Positions 1 to 5,769 of a stretch of 6,321 nt of DNA are shown here, one piece after another. The DNA comes from Spirochaetaceae bacterium. GTDB taxonomy: Bacteria; Spirochaetota; Spirochaetia; Treponematales; Treponemataceae. A model generated the notes under the pieces. The model did not search any database. It had not been told where the DNA came from and saw only the letters and a program-made list of their open reading frames with translations. The translations under genes and the position numbers were made by a program. The stretch spans positions 1-6,321 of the forward strand of contig JAGCMR010000353.1 of the NCBI GenBank assembly GCA_017646305.1, written 5' to 3'. Each line of letters opens with the position of its first letter. The first letter of the stretch is position 1.

Positions 1-122
1 GCAAGCATTCCGATAAGCAAGAACACCAACAGTACGGGAACACCAAATTTGTTGCTGAGCTTAGAGGCAAAGGTTCCTGCCACAATCAGCAGACCGAAAA
101 TCAAAATCAAGGTGGTGGACAT
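1..122 (-). CDS. Cation/proton antiporter, CPA1 (NhaP-like), N-terminal fragment
   Basis: This is the first 40 codons of a gene that runs off the left edge. The translation begins MSTTLILIFGLLIVAG and continues with SNKFGVPVLLVFLLIGMLA. The hydrophobic first helix followed by the GVPVLLVFLLIGML stretch is typical of the start of CPA1-type potassium or sodium/proton antiporters (NhaP/CvrA group) in the inner membrane, which exchange monovalent cations for protons. The start is well supported: an AGGAG ribosome binding site (128-132) lies 5 bases before the ATG. It follows the hybrid kinase on the same strand after an AT-rich gap of 131 bases that holds a candidate promoter, so it may have its own transcript. 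The family call rests only on the N-terminus; substrate cannot be judged. Confidence 0.72.
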   Translation of the reverse strand, partial: MSTTLILIFGLLIVAGTFASKLSNKFGVPVLLVFLLIGML

Positions 123-194
123 GACAACTCCTAGTAAATTAGTATGAAATAAATATACTGATTTTCCCAAGAAAATGAAGTATTTTTGAGATAT

Positions 195-203
195 TTTATA
201 ACA
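195..203 (-). promoter_or_regulatory. Candidate extended -10 promoter for the antiporter gene
   Basis: On the minus strand the gap reads TGTTATAAA, a TGn plus TATAAT-like extended -10 box, about 73 bases before the antiporter ATG. No good -35 is present, which is usual for extended -10 promoters. The surroundings are very AT-rich, so chance matches are likely. A second weak candidate (TTGGGA, 18 bases, CATACT) lies nearer the gene. Confidence 0.3.
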
Positions 204-239
204 AACTTTAACATTTTTTACTAAATTTTAACTTTTACT
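203..239. repeat. Imperfect tandem repeat in the kinase-antiporter gap
   Basis: Two adjacent units share the pattern AAAyTTTAAC followed by a T-run and ACT: 203-222 (20 bases) and 223-239 (17 bases, with a shorter T-run). They lie directly upstream of the candidate antiporter -10 box, where an activator or an UP element would bind. Low sequence complexity makes this weak evidence. Confidence 0.35.
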
Positions 240-253
240 ATAAACTCAAAGTC

Positions 254-2872
254 TTATGAATTTTCTTTTTCCATACTCCACGCAAGTTCCTGAACTGCAT
301 CAAAATCTATATTTTCTACCGCCAAGGCTAACTGCTCCAGTAATTCCTTGGGAAGAGGAATCTGCTCCATTTTTTCCACCAAGCTATCAAGGGCAGGTAA
401 ATCGCAAGCTTCACAGGCAGCAAGTAATTGTGCTGCTAGATTTTTGATAGCTTCTGTATCAAGCCCTTCAGCATCCTCTTGAACCTTAGGTTCCTCTTTT
501 CCAAACTTATGAAGTTTCTCCAATAAGGGCCCCAATTTTCTATAAGCATCTAGTAATTCAGGTGTTTTTCTAACAATCTCATTCACCTCAGAAGCTTTGC
601 CACATTTTTCCAGATATTCTGCTTGGGAAGACACCTCAGTGGCGCCCACAATCCGTGCGGCACTTTTTAAGGCATGTACTGCAATGGTGTAGGAATGAAT
701 ATCACCTGTAGCAGCAAAATTTTCAATATCTTGGGCATTTTTTTCCAAGGTAATGCAAAAAGTCTTTGCAATCCTCTGGTAAGCTTGAAAACCGCCAATA
801 TTTTTTACAGCAGCTTCTATATCAAGCTGAGTTATTTCTGGAGCTGCAAGAACTTCCTCTAGTCCTGCAGGACAAAGTCCTGCAGGGAGCGGAGAAACTG
901 CCATAGCTTGATTTTCAAGCGGTTCTCTCATATCCTCAGGGAGCCATTTCGAAAGGCATTTTGCAAAATCCTTTCCACGAACAGGCTTTGATACAAAATC
1001 ATCAAAGCCATGGGATATAAACATTTCCGCAGCACCCTTTACTGCATTGGAGGTAAGGGCCACCACCACATGATGAGTATCACCTTCTTTTTCTCGGATA
1101 AGCTTTACCGCTTCTATGCCATCCATTTCTGGCATCATGTGATCCATAAAAATAATATCAAAATCAGCAGCAGACTTTTCACCATTTTCTGGGAAAAGCT
1201 GGGACAGACAGTCTTTGGCGCTGCTACAGATGGTAATATTCACCTTGAATCGAGAAAGGTGTCCCTCTGCCACCTGTAGATTCACAAGATTATCATCCAC
1301 CACCATAATACGGGCTTTGGGTGCAATGAAATCACTATCTTCTGTATGCTTTGCAAAATAATGGGCGAACTCAGGATGGTTCAAAACCTTTTTTACAGAA
1401 ATTTCCACAAGCTCTGGCTGATTTTTTACCCGAGGCAAGGCGGTAAACATTTGGGAATAGATTTTTTCAAGGGACAGATAGCCACCATCCTCTTGAAGCT
1501 TTGTCCTATCCAAGGTCTGGGGCAAGGTAATTGCAAAGGTTGTCCCCTCTCCATAGACACTGGAAACAGAAAGCTCGCCTCCCATGCCACGAACTAATTG
1601 GCGTGAGATAAAAAGTCCCAGTCCCGTTCCACCCTTTTTTCGAGTAACCTGCATGTCCACCTGCTGAAAAGCATTGAACAATTTTTCCAAATCCTCAGGC
1701 TTTATACCGATTCCCGTGTCAGAAACAAGAATTTGTAATCCGACAAAGCCCTGAGTGACAGTCTCCCCTTCACCATGCAAGAAATCCACTTTAATGGAGA
1801 TGGAGCCTTCCTCCGTGAATTTCACTGCATTACCCGCCAGATTCAAAATCACCTGACGAATTCTCACATCATCCCCAAACAGATTGTCTGGCAACTGAGG
1901 ATTCATCTGTATCACCAAATCCACAGGCTTTGATTCAAGCTTTACCTGCACCACATTGGCCACATCCCGCAGCAGGTTCATAAGGCTGTAGTTGCTAGGA
2001 ACAATTTCCATCTTGCCAGATTCCACCTTTGACATATCAAGAATATCATTGATGATGGAAAGCAAACCCACACCAGCAGTGTGAATCTGGTTGATATAAT
2101 CCTTTTGTCGTGGCTCACAGTCAAAATCTAAGGCCAACTCCGACATTCCAATAATTGCGTTCATGGGAGTTCTGATTTCGTGGCTCATATTTGCCAAGAA
2201 GGAAGATTTTTGCTGGTTTTGCCGTTCCGCTTCCTGCTGCATGGCTTGAATGAGCTTGGTGTTCCGTAAATCTCCTAATAATTGGACATAACGAATCAAA
2301 TTAATCACATCAGTAATTACAACAAACATGATAACATAAGGGAGATAGGATTGCAAAAAGACCTCTTCATTACGCTTCATTAAAAAATGCAGAACCCCTA
2401 ACCCACCTATAATCATAACATTAGGAAAAACAACTCCAATAAAGAAAAAACAGTTTATCAAGGTAACAGAGATAAAAAAAAGAGTAACAATATATCCCTT
2501 GAATGTCATGTAATAAATATAATTTTCTATCACACTATTGAGCAAATGTGCTGAACAGTAAATCAGCGTAGCATAATTAAATAATAAATAATATTTTTTT
2601 TGATTGGATCGGTATAAACACATACAGACCAGGACAAAAACAATCATAGCAAAGGAAAGCCAACTAAATAACCCTAGCATTTTTCCTAATTGTGCATTTA
2701 TTCCAGCAATTATCTCACCTTTAATAAGCAAGTAGATTTCAAAAAATAAAGTGATACAAATAATCAGAAACATCCGACCGTAGTTTTTCTTTGCAGCCAA
2801 CTGCCGATACTCAAGACGTTCCTCCCGATCTCTAAACTTCAATTTATCAATCCATTTGTTCCAGTTAATCAT
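254..2872 (-). CDS. Membrane hybrid histidine kinase (TM-HisKA-HATPase-REC-HPt)
   Basis: An 872-residue hybrid sensor kinase. About six membrane helices (roughly residues 33-51, 65-87, 94-115, 127-149, 152-165, 176-196) replace a classical extracellular sensor, so the stimulus is probably sensed in or at the membrane. A helix leads to HisKA with SHEIRTP (phospho-acceptor H231), then HATPase_c with N344/N348, DTGIGI (385-390) and GGTGLGL (414-420). After a linker comes a receiver (D526/D527, phospho-acceptor D577, T607, K629) and an HPt domain (AVHALKSAAR, H733), then a helical tail of about 70 residues. All catalytic residues are present, so it should autophosphorylate and pass phosphate H231 to D577 to H733. 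Its natural next acceptor is REC1, 18 bases upstream. The ATG has only a modest GGTAGGG site before it. A direct repeat with hairpin potential (861-886) lies in the REC-HPt linker. Signal unknown. Confidence 0.95.
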   Translation of the reverse strand: MINWNKWIDKLKFRDREERLEYRQLAAKKNYGRMFLIICITLFFEIYLLIKGEIIAGINAQLGKMLGLFSWLSFAMIVFVLVCMCLYRSNQKKYYLLFNYATLIYCSAHLLNSVIENYIYYMTFKGYIVTLFFISVTLINCFFFIGVVFPNVMIIGGLGVLHFLMKRNEEVFLQSYLPYVIMFVVITDVINLIRYVQLLGDLRNTKLIQAMQQEAERQNQQKSSFLANMSHEIRTPMNAIIGMSELALDFDCEPRQKDYINQIHTAGVGLLSIINDILDMSKVESGKMEIVPSNYSLMNLLRDVANVVQVKLESKPVDLVIQMNPQLPDNLFGDDVRIRQVILNLAGNAVKFTEEGSISIKVDFLHGEGETVTQGFVGLQILVSDTGIGIKPEDLEKLFNAFQQVDMQVTRKKGGTGLGLFISRQLVRGMGGELSVSSVYGEGTTFAITLPQTLDRTKLQEDGGYLSLEKIYSQMFTALPRVKNQPELVEISVKKVLNHPEFAHYFAKHTEDSDFIAPKARIMVVDDNLVNLQVAEGHLSRFKVNITICSSAKDCLSQLFPENGEKSAADFDIIFMDHMMPEMDGIEAVKLIREKEGDTHHVVVALTSNAVKGAAEMFISHGFDDFVSKPVRGKDFAKCLSKWLPEDMREPLENQAMAVSPLPAGLCPAGLEEVLAAPEITQLDIEAAVKNIGGFQAYQRIAKTFCITLEKNAQDIENFAATGDIHSYTIAVHALKSAARIVGATEVSSQAEYLEKCGKASEVNEIVRKTPELLDAYRKLGPLLEKLHKFGKEEPKVQEDAEGLDTEAIKNLAAQLLAACEACDLPALDSLVEKMEQIPLPKELLEQLALAVENIDFDAVQELAWSMEKENS
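861..886. repeat. In-frame 15-base direct repeat / 10-bp hairpin inside the kinase gene
   Basis: AGTCCTGCAGG occurs at 861-871 and again at 876-886, a period of 15 bases. Each unit is itself palindromic around CCTGCAGG, so 864-873 and 877-886 also form a perfect 10-bp stem with an AAA loop. On the coding strand the repeat encodes PAGLCPAGL in the linker between the receiver and the HPt domain, where extra residues are tolerated. It looks like a small in-frame duplication or inserted palindrome. Confidence 0.75.
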
Positions 2873-2890
2873 AATACCCTACCGATATTT

Positions 2891-3259
2891 TTACTTAAAA
2901 AAATCATACAACTTACAAATAAGTTCATCTTGAGAAATGGATTTCAAAATATATCCTTCTGGTTTCAGCCTCATCGCAAGGTTGACATGGTATGCCTCTG
3001 AAACTCCCGTTAAAAAGAAAACAGGAATATGCTTGTAAGCCTCTTCACTTCGAATCATCTGCAAGGTTTGTACTCCATTACACACAGGCATTTCATAATC
3101 CAACAAAATAAGATCTGGAATCTCCTTTGCCAAAAAACTAATGGCAGCAGTTCCAGATTTTGCCACAAAAACTTTAAAATAATCCTTAAGATAATTTGTA
3201 ATAGTTCGAAGCACAACTGCATCATCATCTACTAACAGGATGGTTTTTGATTCTGTCAT
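2891..3259 (-). CDS. Stand-alone receiver-domain response regulator (REC1)
   Basis: A 122-residue single-domain response regulator of CheY/Spo0F type, cytoplasmic, with no output domain. The acidic cluster is D11-D13 (LLVDDD), the phospho-acceptor D54 (ILLDYEMP), the switch threonine T84 (FFLTG) and the conserved lysine K106. The lysine is followed by serine (YILKSIS) rather than the usual proline. I chose the ATG at 3259 because an ideal AGGAGGA site (3264-3270) lies 4 bases before it; the frame stays open upstream for 35 codons to the stop of the ZIP gene, but no start there has such a site. It ends 18 bases before the hybrid kinase, so the two are co-transcribed and it is the likely acceptor from the kinase HPt domain. 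It matches the receiver half of REC2 at 95 of 122 positions, so the two arose by duplication. Confidence 0.93.
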   Translation of the reverse strand: MTESKTILLVDDDAVVLRTITNYLKDYFKVFVAKSGTAAISFLAKEIPDLILLDYEMPVCNGVQTLQMIRSEEAYKHIPVFFLTGVSEAYHVNLAMRLKPEGYILKSISQDELICKLYDFFK

Positions 3260-3263
3260 AACG

Positions 3264-3270
3264 TCCTCCT
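3264..3270 (-). promoter_or_regulatory. Strong ribosome binding site fixing the REC1 start
   Basis: AGGAGGA on the minus strand, 4 bases before the ATG at 3259. It decides for the 122-residue form over a 148-residue form starting at 3337, whose upstream sequence has no comparable site. Confidence 0.85.
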
Positions 3271-3364
3271 CTGCCTTTAATGATATCACGTTTTCACAAG
3301 GGGCTTGCCTGTTGGATTCAATCTCTAGCCTTATCATTTCTGTAATATCGTCATTCCTTCTTAG

Positions 3365-4195
3365 CTACATAAATAAAAGAAGACTCAAAGCCATAACCAC
3401 CATGCCAGAAATCAAACCATAGATGGAAAGATGAGCCTCTCCATATTCCCGTGCAGAAGGCAAAAGCTCATCCAAGGAAATAAACACCATAATCCCAGCT
3501 ACCATGGCAAAAACCACCCCAAAGGTTATGTCATTGATAAAATTCTGCAAAATAGTAAAGCCCACCAATGCTCCCAAGGGCTCACTTAAACCAGACAAAA
3601 ATGAATATACAAAGGCCTTTTTCTTGCTACCGGTGGAAAAGAACACGGGCACCGACACCGCCACTCCCTCTGGAATATTGTGGATGGCAATAGCCATCGC
3701 AATGGGAATGGCCAAGGAAGGCTCCTGCATACCAGAAATAAAGGTGGCTAAGCCTTCTGGAAAGTTATGGATGGCAATAGCTAAGGCAGTAAAGAGTCCT
3801 GTTCGTAATAACTTTGCCCGTGGGTCATGAGAGGGAATAGGGCAAACATTGTTACCATTTTCATCGACATAACATTCTACCTTTTTAATTTCATGGGGAT
3901 TTTCCTTTTCTGGAATAAACTTGTCTATAAGGGCAATTAACACCATTCCACCAAAGAACCCAGCTACAGTAACCCAGTTTCCCCCCTTTTCTCCAAGCAC
4001 TGTAATTAAGGATTCCTTTGCCTTTACAAAGATTTCTATCATGGAAACGTATATCATCACCCCTGCAGAAAATCCTAGGGAAACAGAGAGAAATTTTGTG
4101 TTTGTTCGCTTTGATAGCAGTGCTAACAAACTTCCCACGCCCGTGGCAAGACCAGCAAAGAGTGTGAGCAAAAAGGCAAAAAGTACAGAATTCAT
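3365..4195 (-). CDS. zupT: ZIP-family divalent metal transporter (ZupT-like)
   Basis: A 276-residue inner-membrane transporter of the ZIP family, close in length to ZupT proteins, which import zinc, iron, manganese and other divalent metals. About eight hydrophobic helices are visible. The two metal-binding helices carry the family signatures HNFPEG (143-148) and HNIPEG (172-177); a further conserved SEPLGA (204-209) follows. Residues 95-127 form a polar loop with H101, C108, C118 and H123, probably the variable metal-binding loop. The start MNSVLFAFLLTLFAGLATG matches the family's usual beginning, yet there is no Shine-Dalgarno sequence before the ATG; an inverted repeat sits there instead. 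It lies upstream of REC1 and the kinase on the same strand with no terminator in the gap, so the three may be co-transcribed. The metal cannot be told from sequence alone. Confidence 0.93.
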   Translation of the reverse strand: MNSVLFAFLLTLFAGLATGVGSLLALLSKRTNTKFLSVSLGFSAGVMIYVSMIEIFVKAKESLITVLGEKGGNWVTVAGFFGGMVLIALIDKFIPEKENPHEIKKVECYVDENGNNVCPIPSHDPRAKLLRTGLFTALAIAIHNFPEGLATFISGMQEPSLAIPIAMAIAIHNIPEGVAVSVPVFFSTGSKKKAFVYSFLSGLSEPLGALVGFTILQNFINDITFGVVFAMVAGIMVFISLDELLPSAREYGEAHLSIYGLISGMVVMALSLLLFM

Positions 4196-4200
4196 AATTT

Positions 4201-4216
4201 AAACATACTAATGTTT
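4201..4216. repeat. Perfect inverted repeat just upstream of the ZIP start codon
   Basis: AAACAT, 4 bases, ATGTTT: a perfect 6-bp inverted repeat ending 5 bases from the ZIP ATG, where a ribosome binding site should lie. It could be an operator or an RNA hairpin, or chance in AT-rich DNA. On the minus strand it also contains an ATG that opens a 4-codon reading frame whose TGA overlaps the ZIP ATG. Confidence 0.4.
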
Positions 4217-4291
4217 TTTAAATAAAACATCTACCTTATTAAAATGATTTTGTAGATACAGTTTTTTCTCCTGATGTTTGAGACTAGTCAA

Positions 4292-4320
4292 ATTATACCT
4301 AATGAATTTGATTTTTAAAT
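4292..4320 (-). promoter_or_regulatory. Candidate promoter for the ZIP gene inside the pseudogene
   Basis: On the minus strand there is a perfect TATAAT (4292-4297) with TTTAAA 16 bases upstream. Transcription would begin near 4285, giving a leader of about 90 bases before the ZIP ATG. The -35 is only 4 of 6 and the region is AT-rich. Confidence 0.3.
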
Positions 4321-4409
4321 TTTAATAGATTTGGATTTATTACCATTGGTGGTTTACAGATTATCATCTAAGCTGTTTAGGTATTGTGTTAAATTTTATT
4401 AGTACTAAA

Positions 4410-4446
4410 AATAAAAAGATGCTACAACTGGTGGCATCTTTTTATT
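4410..4446. terminator. Strong bidirectional hairpin terminator after REC2 and the kinase stub
   Basis: AATAAAAAGATGC (4410-4422) and GCATCTTTTTATT (4434-4446) form a perfect 13-bp stem with an 11-base loop. The stem ends in T-runs on both strands, and the minus strand reads on into ATTTTTAG. It lies about 90 bases past the REC2 stop and should end that transcript. The left arm is still present in the intact paralogue; the right arm arose where the pseudogene differs from it. Confidence 0.8.
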
Positions 4447-4487
4447 GAGGGTGGACTGATATTGTTCATTGGGGATCAATACCATCT

Positions 4488-4526
4488 TTTATCAATCCAT
4501 TTGTTCTAGCTATTCATAATCTCCTT
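4488..4526 (-). pseudogene. Stub of a second hybrid-kinase gene (first 10 codons)
   Basis: Downstream of REC2 the minus strand has an AAGGAG site (4521-4526), an ATG (4515-4517) and codons reading M N S stop N K W I D K. The intact kinase begins M I N W N K W I D K, and the flanking bases back to the REC stop also match the REC1-kinase junction closely. Codon 4 is TAG here against TGG in the intact gene. Similarity ends after codon 10, where the membrane-protein pseudogene takes over. Ribosome binding here is better than at the living kinase. This is the remnant of a deleted second kinase that once followed REC2. Confidence 0.85.
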
Positions 4527-4535
4527 CCAAGATTT

Positions 4536-5303
4536 TTATTTAAAAAAATCATGCAACTTGTAAAGAAGCTCATCTTGAGAAATAGATTTCAAAATATATC
4601 CCTCTGGTTTTAACCGAACTGCAAGTTTGACATGATATGCATCAGAAACACCCGTTAAAAAAAATACAGGGATATCTTTATATGCCTCTTCTTTTTGGAT
4701 CATCTGAAGTGTTTGCACTCCATCACACCCTGGCATTTCATAATCTAGCAAAATAAGATCTGGTGTTTCCTTTGCCAAAAAATTAATAGCAGCAAGACCA
4801 GTCCTAACCACAGAGACATCAAAAAAATCCTTGAGATAGTTTGTAAGCGTTCTTAAGGTTACAATATCATCATCTACCAAAAGAATGTGTTTTTTATTGC
4901 TCATTTTTCCGTCCTTTTTGACTACAGTTTGCTCCGCCTGATTTTTCCCTTTGACAAAATCAACAGCTTCTTTAATCTGTACTATAACCTCTTTCAATAA
5001 CAATGGTGTAATAATATATTTTACAACATATCCTTCATCAAAAAACTCTTGACAATCTTCACGTCTCCCAATAAGTACAAAGGCCATAGATTGGGAAGAT
5101 AGTAAGAAGTGCAATACATGTCGAGCCTCAAGAGACATATCCTTTATAAATACTATCGTCAACAAAGGCTTTTTATTAACGATGCATTCTTTTATTTCAT
5201 CAGCACAAAAGTCTTGCCGTAATACTTCAAAACTTTTTTCCAACCTCTCTTGTATATCAGCACCTTTTTCCAGATCATCGCAAATAAAAATAACCCTATC
5301 CAT
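4536..5303 (-). CDS. Response regulator, pseudo-receiver plus receiver (REC2)
   Basis: With the ATG at 5303 this is 255 residues (an upstream in-frame TTG at 5348 would add 15). Residues 1-120 resemble a receiver fold: an opening strand MDRVIFICDDLE, a strand FVLIG, then YIITP where a receiver has its lysine-proline; the lysine and a clear phospho-acceptor are missing, so it is probably a non-phosphorylated pseudo-receiver. Residues 134-255 form a full receiver with D144-D146, phospho-acceptor D187 (LLDYEMP), T217 and K239, again followed by serine. This half matches REC1 at 95 of 122 residues. There is no DNA-binding domain. An internal ATG at 4904 with AAGGACGG before it corresponds to the REC1 start and may yield a receiver-only product. 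Its partner kinase gene is reduced to a stub, so it is an orphan that may take phosphate from the kinase at 254-2872. Confidence 0.88.
   Translation of the reverse strand: MDRVIFICDDLEKGADIQERLEKSFEVLRQDFCADEIKECIVNKKPLLTIVFIKDMSLEARHVLHFLLSSQSMAFVLIGRREDCQEFFDEGYVVKYIITPLLLKEVIVQIKEAVDFVKGKNQAEQTVVKKDGKMSNKKHILLVDDDIVTLRTLTNYLKDFFDVSVVRTGLAAINFLAKETPDLILLDYEMPGCDGVQTLQMIQKEEAYKDIPVFFLTGVSDAYHVKLAVRLKPEGYILKSISQDELLYKLHDFFK
4909..4916 (-). promoter_or_regulatory. Internal ribosome binding site within REC2
   Basis: AAGGACGG on the minus strand, 4 bases before an in-frame ATG at 4904. The ATG opens MSNKKHILLVDDD, which lines up with the true start of REC1. It could give a second, 123-residue receiver-only product (CDS 4536-4904), or be a relic from before the pseudo-receiver was joined on. 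Confidence 0.5.
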
Positions 5304-5310
5304 GATTCGT

Positions 5311-5319
5311 ATTCTAACA
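5311..5319 (-). promoter_or_regulatory. Candidate extended -10 promoter of REC2
   Basis: TGTTAGAAT on the minus strand is a TGn plus 5-of-6 -10 box. A start point 6-7 bases downstream would fall at about 5303-5304, on the REC2 ATG. TTGCGT lies 18 bases upstream as a poor -35. The REC2 ATG has no Shine-Dalgarno site, which fits a leaderless transcript. Confidence 0.4.
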
Positions 5320-5361
5320 TGATAAGTCAATTCAACGCAATAATACAATTACAGTTTAGCC

Positions 5362-5676
5362 CTAAAATCGAGTTTTGATTGTAGGAAAAGATTTCAGTCT
5401 ACATTCTAGAATGTAGGCTGAAATACAAGAGACATAATGACGAAAAAGCCCCTGGATGGATCTTGCCTGATGGTATTCCAAAAAGTAATTCTGTTTTAAT
5501 ACGCCCCAGTTAGATTCAATTATGTTGCGTTTTCATAGATATTCCCATTGTTCACCAGTCATTAGCCTATCCATGTTCTGACGTGTGGCCACAAAAATGA
5601 ATCTGCCAAAGTTGGCAAGCTCCACAAGTTCCTTGGAATTTTTGAGATAGCCAGCATCCCATAAAAAACTTCCTGA
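5362..5676 (-). pseudogene. C-terminal remnant of a DDE transposase
   Basis: On the minus strand one frame reads SGSFLWDAGYLKNSKELVE, then FGRFIFVATRQNMDRLMTG, an internal TGA (5533-5535), then KRNIIESNWGVLKQNYF and LEYHQARSIQGLFRHYVS before a TAG at 5362-5364. The D-G-Y block and the R..IE...GVLK block look like the second aspartate and final glutamate regions of insertion-sequence transposases of the IS4/IS982 type. The first catalytic aspartate and all N-terminal sequence are missing; a TAA at 5677-5679 closes the frame upstream. With the internal stop it is inactive. I cannot see the ends of the element, and the exact family is uncertain. Confidence 0.8.
5391..5424. repeat. 34-bp near-perfect palindrome in the transposase remnant
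   Basis: ATTTCAGTCTACATTCT (5391-5407) and AGAATGTAGGCTGAAAT (5408-5424) are reverse complements except for one pair, a 17-bp stem without a spacer. It lies in the coding part of the dead transposase, about 90 bases upstream of REC2. On the minus strand it is followed by CTTTTCC, a weak terminator-like tail. Confidence 0.75.
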
Positions 5677-5728
5677 TTATATCTTGAGAATTGAGTATGC
5701 CCATACTAGTTTCTACTTTGATTTTTTA

Positions 5729-5737
5729 TGATAGAAT
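5729..5737 (+). promoter_or_regulatory. Candidate extended -10 promoter of the small membrane protein gene
   Basis: TGATAGAAT is a TGn plus 5-of-6 -10 box, 33 bases before the ATG at 5770. The expected start of transcription is near 5744. No good -35 lies at the right distance. Confidence 0.4.
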
Positions 5738-5769
5738 TACAAAATCAAATTGCATAAAGGAGTTTATTT

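Larger units (their letters stand above)
4221..4474 (+). pseudogene. Decayed copy of the small four-helix membrane protein gene
   Basis: This stretch aligns along its length with about 5793-6055 of the intact small membrane protein gene. Shared landmarks in order are CCTTATT..AATGATTTTG, ACCTAATG, TTACCATTGGTGG, GATTATCAT, AAAAAGATGCT, CTGGTGG and TTGTTCATTGG. In the best block (4360-4426 against 5943-6010) I count 52 of 68 matching positions, including one deleted base. The copy has no start codon, has in-frame stops (for example the TAA in GATTATCATCTAAGC) and at least two deletions, so it cannot encode a protein. Most differences in the block are G or C in the intact copy and A or T here, as expected of decay. 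Its 3' end runs into the kinase stub. Confidence 0.85.

Noticed and set aside
123..253. Terminator between the kinase and the antiporter gene
   Set aside because: No stable stem with a T-run is visible; the gap is only AT-rich with imperfect repeats.
861..886. CRISPR-like repeat
   Set aside because: There are only two 11-base units in a coding linker, with no spacers of regular length.
256..1597. Several plus-strand open frames opposite the hybrid kinase
   Set aside because: All are shadows of the kinase, which has every catalytic motif intact.
3260..3337. Longer REC1 starting at 3337
   Set aside because: The ATG at 3259 has an ideal AGGAGGA site and lines up with the receiver start; the longer form has no such site.
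3504..4202. Two plus-strand open frames opposite the ZIP gene
   Set aside because: They lie antisense to a gene with clear family motifs and give low-complexity translations.
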